Notes under the pieces: model-generated
What the model saw: only the letters and a program-made list of their open reading frames with translations
What the model was told of the DNA's origin: nothing
Database searches by the model: none
Position numbers and translations under genes: made by a program
Part shown: piece by piece, positions 54,359 to 64,000 of the stretch
Numbering within the stretch: the first letter of the stretch is position 1
Layout of the letters: every line of letters begins with the position of its first letter
Source of the DNA: Aquitalea pelogenes
Lineage (GTDB): Bacteria; Pseudomonadota; Gammaproteobacteria; Burkholderiales; Chromobacteriaceae
Direction: 5' to 3'
Assembly (NCBI RefSeq): GCF_001515305.1
Contig: NZ_LNQV01000005.1
Coordinates: 62,001 to 126,000 of the forward strand
Length of the DNA: 64,000 nucleotides

Positions 54359-54385
54359 GTAAAAGGGGCCAACGGCCCCTTTTAC
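54359..54385. terminator. glmS terminator, 12-base perfect stem
   Basis: gtaaaaggggcc and ggccccttttac pair over 12 bases around aac. The A and T runs in the stem make it active on both strands, serving glmS and the binding-protein gene. Confidence 0.85.
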
Positions 54386-54438
54386 TTGATCAGACTCCGA
54401 CGAACTTTATTCGGCTTAGTCAGAAGCCTGCCCGGTGA

Positions 54439-56267
<1,829 letters not shown>

Positions 56268-56268
<1 letters not shown>

Positions 56269-57059
56269 TATTTTCTCCTTGCACTATCGTTGCCAGCGGG
56301 CGCGCAAATCAGCGTGATGCCCTTGGCCTGAATGATGTCCCTGGATTCCGCCGGCAGTGCCTCATCGGTAATCAGGGTGTGAATGGTGTGCCACGGCAAT
56401 TCCAGGTTGGGAATGCGGCGGCCTATCTTGTCCGACTCCACCATGACGATCACTTCGCGCGCGACTTCCGCCATCACGCGGGACAGGCCCACCAGTTCGT
56501 TGAAGGTGGTGGTGCCACGTTCCAGGTCGATGCCGTCTGCACCGACAAACAGCTGGTCGAAGTCGTAGGAGCGCAATACCTGCTCGGCTACCTGGCCCTG
56601 GAAGGATTCGGAATGCGGGTCCCAGGTGCCACCGGTCATCAGCAGGGTGGGTTCGTTTTCCAGTTCGCGCAGGGCTGCCGCCACGTTAAGCGAATTGGTC
56701 ATCACCACCAGGCCGCGCTTGCTGCCCAGCAGCGGAATCATGCCGCTGGTGGTGGTACCGCTGTCGATGATGATGCGGTTGTGGTCGCGTATGCGCTCCG
56801 CAGCCGCACGGGCGATATCCAGCTTGCGGTCGGATACCTGGCCCACTTCCGGCTCCACTGCCATTTCACTGGGCAGGGCAACCGCTCCGCCATAACGGCG
56901 CAGCAGCAGGCCACCGGTTTCCAGCAGGGCGAGGTCTTTGCGGATGGTGACTTCTGAAGTGGCAAAACGCCGGGTCAGCTCATCGACACTGACTTCACCA
57001 CGCTCTTGCACCAGGGTGGCGATGGCATGGCGGCGTTGCTGGGTATTTCGTTTGGTCAT
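56268..57059 (-). CDS. DeoR-family regulator co-transcribed with glmS
   Basis: A 263-residue DeoR regulator: helix-turn-helix [50 protein letters not shown] at the start and a sugar-phosphate sensing domain ([57 protein letters not shown]). The start could be ATG 57059 or 57089; neither has a clear ribosome binding site, and 57059 fits the family better. It is directly coupled to glmS, suggesting control by an amino-sugar phosphate. Palindromes in the upstream region are likely operators. Confidence 0.85.
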
Positions 57060-57060
57060 T

Positions 57061-57163
57061 GAAACATTTCGTTTCGAAAGTTTCGTCATGATATCGACTC
57101 GATATGCCGATATCAACCATCAGAACCGTAAAATTTGCTATTTTTCTTTTGCAACGAAAGAAA
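57061..57163 (-). promoter_or_regulatory. Palindrome-rich control region of the DeoR-glmS operon
   Basis: It contains gaaac...gtttc (57061-57084) enclosing tttcgaaa (57072-57079), the perfect palindrome atatcga-c-tcgatat (57091-57105), and tttcttt...aaagaaa (57143-57163). The repeated TTTCG and CGAAA units are typical of DeoR-family operators, so autoregulation by the DeoR protein is likely. Confidence 0.5.
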
Positions 57164-57255
57164 TGCCACAGCTTTGCTGACAGACGGCAAATGAAAATGC
57201 CCACCGGGCTTTCTTGTGAAAAGCGCAGCGGGCATGGTGTGCATCCTGCCGGGAA

Positions 57256-58620
57256 TCAGCTCTTTTTCTGCGGACGCTTCCAGCCTGGAATGCTGACCTG
57301 GCGGGCACGTGCCACGGTCAGGGTATCGGCCGGGGCGGTGCGGCTGATCACTGAACCTGCCCCTACAGTAGCACCGGCTTCCAGCGTGACCGGAGCAACC
57401 ATCAAGGTACCGGAACCAACAAACACATTGTCCTGGATGACCGTCTTGAACTTGTTCACGCCGTCGTAATTGCAGGTGACCGAACCCGCACCCACATTCA
57501 CCTTGCTGCCGATTTCAGCATCGCCGATATAGGTGAGGTGATTGACCTTGGAACCCAGGCCAACCGTGCTCTTCTTGATTTCGACAAAGTTGCCGACATG
57601 CACTTCGTCAGACAATGCCGCTCCCGGACGCAGGCGGGCATACGGGCCGATACGGCAATCTGCCCCGACCACGGCTTCTTCCAGATGCGAGAACGCGGCG
57701 ATACGGGTGCCTGCCGCGATCTTGACGTTTTTCAGCACGCAGTTGGCGCCGATCTCGACATTGTCACCCAGCTCCACCACGCCTTCGAACACACAATTGA
57801 CGTCGATGCTGACATCGCGGCCATGCTGCAATTGGCCACGGATGTCGATACGCGCCGGGTCGGCCAGCGTGACACCGGCTGTCAGCAGCGCGCGCGCCTG
57901 ATTCTGTTGCAGGATGCGCTCCAGCTCGGCCAGTTGCAGCTTGTTATTCACGCCGGCAGCTTCCCACGAAGCCGACACGCTGGCGCTTTCCACCGCCACG
58001 CCATCCGTCACGGCCAGTGCCAGCACGTCGGTCAGATAATATTCACCCTGGGCATTGCCATTGCGCAGTGCCTGCAGCCAGCCAGAGAGCTGGCGGTTGG
58101 GCAGCACCATCATCCCGGTATTGATTTCACGGATTGCCAGTTGCTCCGGCGTGCAATCCTTGTGCTCGACAATGGCCTTGAGCTTGCCGTCGTTGCCACG
58201 CAGCATGCGGCCATAACCGCTGGCATCTTCCAGCACGTCGGTCAGCACCGCCATGCCATCGCCAGCAGCAGCAATCAGTTGTTGCAGGGTTTCGCTGCGG
58301 GTCAGCGGTACATCGCCATACAGCACCAGGGTCTTGCCTTCGCCGGGCAGTGCCGGCAAGGCCATTTTCAGTGCGTGACCAGTACCCAGTTGTTCGGCCT
58401 GCTCGGCCCAGACAATGTCTTCATCCTTGATAGCCTGGCGGACCTGATCGCCACCGAAACCATATACCACCACCAGGCGCGCCGGATTCAGGCTGCGGGC
58501 CGTGGCGATGACGCGGGCGAGCATTGGCGCACCACCGATCGGGTGCAAAACCTTGGGTTTGGCGGAGTACATGCGGGTACCCTTGCCCGCTGCCAGAATC
58601 ACGATATTGAGGCTGTCCAT
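57256..58620 (-). CDS. glmU: Bifunctional UDP-GlcNAc synthesis enzyme GlmU
   Basis: GlmU acetylates glucosamine 1-phosphate and joins it to UMP to give UDP-GlcNAc. The 454-residue product has the uridyltransferase start [21 protein letters not shown], the [11 protein letters not shown] loop, and the C-terminal left-handed beta-helix acetyltransferase (hexapeptide repeats from about residue 250; [23 protein letters not shown] region with catalytic His). The ATG at 58620 is the family start. It lies between the atp operon terminator and the glm regulator region. Confidence 0.96.
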   Translation of the reverse strand: MDSLNIVILAAGKGTRMYSAKPKVLHPIGGAPMLARVIATARSLNPARLVVVYGFGGDQVRQAIKDEDIVWAEQAEQLGTGHALKMALPALPGEGKTLVLYGDVPLTRSETLQQLIAAAGDGMAVLTDVLEDASGYGRMLRGNDGKLKAIVEHKDCTPEQLAIREINTGMMVLPNRQLSGWLQALRNGNAQGEYYLTDVLALAVTDGVAVESASVSASWEAAGVNNKLQLAELERILQQNQARALLTAGVTLADPARIDIRGQLQHGRDVSIDVNCVFEGVVELGDNVEIGANCVLKNVKIAAGTRIAAFSHLEEAVVGADCRIGPYARLRPGAALSDEVHVGNFVEIKKSTVGLGSKVNHLTYIGDAEIGSKVNVGAGSVTCNYDGVNKFKTVIQDNVFVGSGTLMVAPVTLEAGATVGAGSVISRTAPADTLTVARARQVSIPGWKRPQKKS

Positions 58621-58649
58621 GCGAACTCTTTGCTGACCAAAAATGAAAA

Positions 58650-58673
58650 AGGCTGCCACAAAAGTGGCAGCCT
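58650..58673 (-). terminator. Terminator of the atp operon
   Basis: A ten-base perfect stem (aggctgccac / gtggcagcct) is followed on the minus strand by a T run. It lies about 30 bases past atpC. Confidence 0.85.
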
Positions 58674-58702
58674 GCAACTATACACGAATCGTTCCCGCGC
58701 TT

Positions 58703-59125
58703 TTAGTGCACACGCTTCTTGAGGTAGTCCAGCGCCTTGAGCTGGGCAATGGCGGCTGCCAGGGCAGCGTGAGCCTTTGCCGTGCTCAGGTCGTCGGTAG
58801 CATGCTGCAGAGATTCTTCTGCTGCACGCTTGGCCTCATTGGCGCGCGCTTCGTCGAGATCCTCGCCGCGGATCGCCGTATCAGCCAGGACGGTGATGTG
58901 AGTGGGCTGTACTTCCAGCATGCCGCCGGAGACAGCCACCAACACTTCTTCCTTGCTGCCCGGTACGGTCATGCGCAGCACACCGGGCTTGATACGGGTC
59001 AGGAGCGGCACGTGTCGCGGATAAACACCGATCTCACCTTCCAGTGCCGGAGCGACCAGAAACTCGGCTTCACCCGAGTAGATGAGTTGTTCGGTGCTGA
59101 CCACTTCCACATGCATCTTGGACAT
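58703..59125 (-). CDS. atpC: ATP synthase epsilon subunit
   Basis: The epsilon subunit of the F1 stalk inhibits and couples rotation. The 140-residue product has the beta-sandwich start MHVEVVSTEQLIYSGEAEFLVAPALEGEIGVYPRHVPLLTRIKPG and a C-terminal helical hairpin (LDEARANEAKRAAEESLQHA). It is the last gene of the operon, 15 bases after atpD. Confidence 0.96.
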   Translation of the reverse strand: MSKMHVEVVSTEQLIYSGEAEFLVAPALEGEIGVYPRHVPLLTRIKPGVLRMTVPGSKEEVLVAVSGGMLEVQPTHITVLADTAIRGEDLDEARANEAKRAAEESLQHATDDLSTAKAHAALAAAIAQLKALDYLKKRVH

Positions 59126-59140
59126 AAGCCCTCTCCTTAA

Positions 59141-60544
<1,404 letters not shown>

Positions 60545-60578
60545 CTAAACATTTAACTTTTACAGTCTGTGTAACGGC

Positions 60579-61445
60579 TTACACCGCTGCGGCACCAGCC
60601 ACAATCTCAGACAGCTCAGTGGTAATTGCCGCTTGACGGGCCTTGTTGTACACAAGGCGCAGCTGCTTGATCGTATTACCGGCGTTGTCGGTTGCAGCTT
60701 TCATGGCCACCATACGCGCTGCCTGTTCGGAAGCCATATTTTCGGCCAGAGCCTGATAAACCACCGACTCCAGGTAACGCTTGACCAAGAACTCCATCAG
60801 GCTGGGTGCATCCGGTTCGTAGAGGTAATCCCACGAATGCGAGTGCTCCACCACCATGTGTTGCGGAGTCAACGGCAGGAGCTGTTCGAGCGTCGGTTCC
60901 TGTTTCATCGTGTTGATGAAACCGGAGTAGACGATGTAAACCGCATCCAGTTCGCCTTCAGCGTACTGTTTGAACAGCACTGTAAGCGGGCCAATTAGTT
61001 TGTCCATCTTCGGCACATCGCCGAGCTGGACTGCGCTTGCCACAACATTGAGGCGAGCACGCTGGCAGGCAGCAACGGCCTTCTGGCCGAGGCAGCACAC
61101 GTCAATTTCGACGTTCTGTTCCTGCAGTTCCTTGACCTTGGCATAGAAGCGCTTGAACGAGTTCACGTTCAGGCCGCCACACAGGCCCTTGTCGGAGGAA
61201 ACCAGGATGATACCAGCGCGCTTGACAACGTCACGGCGTGCAAGCAGTGGATGACCAAGATCCGCGTTTGCCTGAGCAAGGTGCGCCATAACCGTGCGCA
61301 CCTTCTCAGCATAAGGACGGGCAGCGCGCATACGCTCTTGCGTTTTGCGCATCTTGGAGGTTGACACCATTTGCATCGCGCGAGTGATCTTCTGCGTGTT
61401 TTGCACGCTTCGGATCTTGGTGAGAATCTCTTTACCGACTGCCAT
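60579..61445 (-). CDS. atpG: ATP synthase gamma subunit
   Basis: The rotating central stalk. The 288-residue product starts AVGKEILTKIRSVQNTQKITRAMQMVS and ends with the conserved MKAATDNAGNTIKQLRLVYNKARQAAITTELSEIV helix. It lies 39 bases after atpA. Confidence 0.97.
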   Translation of the reverse strand: MAVGKEILTKIRSVQNTQKITRAMQMVSTSKMRKTQERMRAARPYAEKVRTVMAHLAQANADLGHPLLARRDVVKRAGIILVSSDKGLCGGLNVNSFKRFYAKVKELQEQNVEIDVCCLGQKAVAACQRARLNVVASAVQLGDVPKMDKLIGPLTVLFKQYAEGELDAVYIVYSGFINTMKQEPTLEQLLPLTPQHMVVEHSHSWDYLYEPDAPSLMEFLVKRYLESVVYQALAENMASEQAARMVAMKAATDNAGNTIKQLRLVYNKARQAAITTELSEIVAGAAAV

Positions 61446-61484
61446 TCCTGAACCTTTCTTTAGCTACGACGTGAGTCGAAAGGC

Positions 61485-63029
61485 TCAGTTGAAGCTGTAG
61501 CCAGCCTTGAACGATTCCATCGCCTTGGCCAGTACCTTCTCGTTGTCGCCGGACAGGTCGCCCGAAGCGTTAACGGCGGCCAGCAGGTCGCTGTGGTTCG
61601 CACGCACGTAAGCGAGGAACTCAGCTTCGAATGCCAGGGCCTTCTTCACCGGAACGTCTTCGTAGCTGCCCTTGTTCACAGCCCACAGGGTCAGTGCCAT
61701 TTCGGCAGTGGCCAGCGGCACGAACTGCTTCTGCTTCATCAGTTCGGTAACCACTTCACCGTGTTGCAGCTGCTTGCGGGTAGCTTCGTCCAGGTCGGAA
61801 GCGAACTGCGAGAACGCAGCCAGTTCACGATACTGGGCCAGTGCCAGACGGATACCGCCACCGAGCTTCTTGATGACCTTGGTCTGGGCCGCACCACCCA
61901 CGCGGGATACCGAGATACCGGCGTTGATGGCCGGACGGATACCTGCGTTGAAGAGGTCGGATTCCAGGAAGATCTGGCCGTCGGTAATGGAAATCACGTT
62001 GGTCGGAACGAAGGCGGAAACGTCACCAGCCTGGGTTTCGATGATAGGCAGTGCGGTCAGCGAACCGGTCTTGCCCTTCACTTCACCGTTGGTCAGTTTT
62101 TCTACTTCGTCCGCGTTGATGCGGGAAGCGCGTTCCAGCAGACGGGAGTGCAGGTAGAAAACGTCACCCGGGTAAGCTTCACGGCCCGGCGGACGACGCA
62201 GCAGCAGGGAGATCTGACGGTAGGCAACGGCTTGCTTGGACAAGTCATCGTATACGATCAGCGCATCTTCGCCACGGTCGCGGAAGTATTCGCCCATCGC
62301 GCAACCGGAGTACGGGGCGATGAACTGCAGGGCAGCGGCTTCGGAAGCGGTAGCAGCAACGATGATGGTGTGACCCAGTGCACCGTGCTCTTCCAGCTTG
62401 CGTACCACGTTGGCAATGGAGGATGCTTTCTGACCTACGGCAACGTAGATACAAACAACACCAGTGCCTTTTTGATTGATGATGGCGTCCAGAGCAACGG
62501 CGGTCTTGCCGGTCTGACGGTCGCCAATGATCAGCTCACGCTGGCCACGGCCTACCGGTACCATGGAGTCAATCGCCTTCAGGCCGGTCTGCATCGGCTG
62601 GGATACCGACTGACGCGCAATCACGCCCGGCGCGATCTTTTCGATCGGGCTGGACAGCTTGGCGTTGATCGGACCCTTGCCGTCGATCGGCTGGCCCAGG
62701 GCGTTGACAACACGGCCCACCAGTTCCGGACCTACCGGCACTTCCAGAATGCGACCGGTACACTTGACTTCGTCGCCTTCGGAAATGTGTTCGTACTCAC
62801 CCAGAACCACGGCGCCGACAAAGTCGCGCTCCAGGTTCATGGCGAGGCCGTAGGTGTTGCCCGGGAACTCGAGCATTTCGCCCTGCATCACGTCTGCCAG
62901 ACCGTGGACACGAACGATACCGTCGGTCACGGAAATTACCGTACCCTTGGTACGGACTTCAGCGCCTTCAGCCAGGTTCTGAATCTTGGCCTTGATCAGA
63001 TCGCTGATTTCAGAGGGGTTCAACTGCAT
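61485..63029 (-). CDS. atpA: ATP synthase alpha subunit
   Basis: The non-catalytic nucleotide-binding F1 subunit. The 514-residue product has the P-loop [13 protein letters not shown] near residue 170, the [19 protein letters not shown] segment and the [18 protein letters not shown] loop. It is eight bases after atpH. Confidence 0.98.
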   Translation of the reverse strand: MQLNPSEISDLIKAKIQNLAEGAEVRTKGTVISVTDGIVRVHGLADVMQGEMLEFPGNTYGLAMNLERDFVGAVVLGEYEHISEGDEVKCTGRILEVPVGPELVGRVVNALGQPIDGKGPINAKLSSPIEKIAPGVIARQSVSQPMQTGLKAIDSMVPVGRGQRELIIGDRQTGKTAVALDAIINQKGTGVVCIYVAVGQKASSIANVVRKLEEHGALGHTIIVAATASEAAALQFIAPYSGCAMGEYFRDRGEDALIVYDDLSKQAVAYRQISLLLRRPPGREAYPGDVFYLHSRLLERASRINADEVEKLTNGEVKGKTGSLTALPIIETQAGDVSAFVPTNVISITDGQIFLESDLFNAGIRPAINAGISVSRVGGAAQTKVIKKLGGGIRLALAQYRELAAFSQFASDLDEATRKQLQHGEVVTELMKQKQFVPLATAEMALTLWAVNKGSYEDVPVKKALAFEAEFLAYVRANHSDLLAAVNASGDLSGDNEKVLAKAMESFKAGYSFN

Positions 63030-63037
63030 GATCTCTC

Positions 63038-63574
63038 CTAATTCTTGAGGCTTGCCGCCATGGCTTGCAGCTTGCCGCGCACGGAACTGTCGATGACATC
63101 GTCACCGACCAGCACGCGCACACCACCGATCAGATCGGCATTGTCACGCACATCAAGACGTACGGTTTTGCCGTACTGCTTGGAAAGCGTGCTGGTGAGT
63201 TCGGCTTTCTGTTCTTCGGTCAGCGGGAACGCCGTTTCAACTTGCGCATCAACGATGTTTTCCGCTTCGGCCTTGAACATCTCAAACTGACTGGCGATAT
63301 GCGGCAGCAGCATCAGGCGGTGGTTCTCGATCAGGGCGACCAGAAAGTTTTTCACGCTTTCGTTGGTACGCTCGCCGAGGACTTCCAGCATCAGCGCCTC
63401 AACCTCTTTTGCGGTATGTTTCGGATTGGTGACAACTTCAACCATATCCGGGTTGTTCACCATGGCAGCCAGCCACGCAAGCGCATCGGACCACTGGTCC
63501 AGCGTACGCGTTTCGGTGGCGAGGCTGTATACCGCTTCGGCGTAGGGCCTTGCGACGGTAATGAGTTCTGCCAT
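63038..63574 (-). CDS. atpH: ATP synthase delta subunit
   Basis: The 178-residue peripheral-stalk subunit joins F1 to subunit b. It starts [19 protein letters not shown] and has the C-terminal [25 protein letters not shown] typical of the family. It lies seven bases after atpF. Confidence 0.96.
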   Translation of the reverse strand: MAELITVARPYAEAVYSLATETRTLDQWSDALAWLAAMVNNPDMVEVVTNPKHTAKEVEALMLEVLGERTNESVKNFLVALIENHRLMLLPHIASQFEMFKAEAENIVDAQVETAFPLTEEQKAELTSTLSKQYGKTVRLDVRDNADLIGGVRVLVGDDVIDSSVRGKLQAMAASLKN

Positions 63575-63581
63575 GAGTTAA

Positions 63582-64000
63582 TTAAAACTCCGCTTTGATG
63601 GAGGAAAGCAGGTCGGCGTGCTTGGCTGCATCGATCTCTTTGCGCAGGATCTTCTCTGCGCCGATAACGGCCAGCTGGGCTACCTGCTCACGCAGGGCCT
63701 CCTTGGCGCGCATCACTTCCTGATCGATCTGACCCTTGGCGTCAGCCACAATACGGGCACCTTCGGTGCTGGCATTGTCTTTGGCTTCGTCCACGATCTG
63801 GGAGGCACGCTTCTCAGCAGCAGTAATGATTTCCATTGCCTGTTGCTTGGCTTTGCGGAGTTCGTCCGCAACGCGCTTTTCAGCAGCTTCCAGATCTTGC
63901 TTGCCACGTTCTGCAGCGGCCAGGCCGTCTGCAATACGCTTGGCACGCTCTTCCATCATATTGGTAAGCGGAGGCCAAACAAACTTCATGGTGAACCATA
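63582..64000 (-). CDS. atpF: ATP synthase b subunit, 5' end cut by the window
   Basis: The peripheral-stalk b subunit. Codons before the internal ATG at 63989 read WFT, so the frame stays open to the window edge: [15 protein letters not shown] is the end of the membrane helix. About 17-20 N-terminal residues are missing from a usual ~156. The rest is the long charged coiled coil ([23 protein letters not shown] ... region). Confidence 0.95.
   Translation of the reverse strand, partial: WFTMKFVWPPLTNMMEERAKRIADGLAAAERGKQDLEAAEKRVADELRKAKQQAMEIITAAEKRASQIVDEAKDNASTEGARIVADAKGQIDQEVMRAKEALREQVAQLAVIGAEKILRKEIDAAKHADLLSSIKAEF

Noticed and set aside
47111-54438. Integrated element with attachment sites or integrase
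   Set aside because: The region looks accessory, but no integrase, transposase, tRNA or flanking direct repeat was found.

Overview
The window is a GC-rich bacterial chromosome segment from the Betaproteobacteria, most likely order Neisseriales, family Chromobacteriaceae (Chromobacterium or Aquitalea type). The grounds are the metXW pair, a type IV minor pilin operon arranged like neisserial pilHIJKL without pilY1, a glmS-DeoR-glmU block beside the ATP synthase operon, and overall protein style. The genus call is inference. I see no rRNA, tRNA, CRISPR array, prophage or transposase.

Layout. 0-8.2 kb: end of a fosmidomycin-type efflux protein, a periplasmic lysozyme inhibitor, ampG, metXW, a YhcC-like radical SAM protein, the msrPQ methionine sulfoxide repair pair and ybaK. 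8.2-11.6 kb: a complete ftrABCD iron uptake operon (P19 protein, cupredoxin-like protein, FTR1 permease, polyferredoxin) behind a Fur-like palindrome. 11.7-18.5 kb: Bcr/CflA efflux, an ArsC-like reductase, and a MarR-controlled tripartite pump (outer membrane factor, EmrA, EmrB) with two matching operator palindromes. 18.5-21.4 kb: minor pilin operon. 21.6-28.5 kb: polA, a LOG-family protein, a DUF2782 protein, homoserine kinase, and the yeiE/yeiH regulator-transporter pair. 28.8-33.3 kb: ybdD-cstA and a divergent RstAB-like two-component system. 33.4-45.6 kb: an alpha/beta hydrolase, hemF, two cyclic-di-GMP enzymes, azoR with a LysR regulator, a dienelactone hydrolase, and a DctS/DctR-like two-component system facing a dicarboxylate-type MFS carrier. 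47.4-54.2 kb: the most accessory-looking part, holding a LysR regulator, an MFS carrier, an aldo/keto reductase, an orphan formaldehyde-activating enzyme homologue, an isochorismatase-type hydrolase with a decayed partial copy 1 kb away, an unrecognised protein and a periplasmic binding protein. 54.4-64 kb: glmS, a DeoR regulator, glmU, and atpC-D-G-A-H-F on the minus strand; atpF is cut by the window edge.

How the genes work together. msrPQ repairs periplasmic methionine oxidation. ftrABCD imports iron. ampG (muropeptide recycling), glmS and glmU feed the cell wall. metX and thrB compete for homoserine. cstA-ybdD with RstAB, and the dicarboxylate carrier with DctSR, are nutrient-scavenging units with their own sensors.

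The most striking technical result is that four genes between 14.4 and 31.5 kb (outer membrane factor, polA, yeiE-like regulator, rstA-like regulator) each carry a single-base deletion whose repair restores a full-length family member. polA is among them, so base-calling or assembly error is more likely than four pseudogenes. The most interesting biological leads are: a ~155-base intergenic element present twice, each copy flanked by stem-loops that match each other within the locus but differ between loci; the fae/aldo-keto reductase/MFS operon; a Cys-nucleophile alpha/beta hydrolase; and several perfect palindromes next to regulators.
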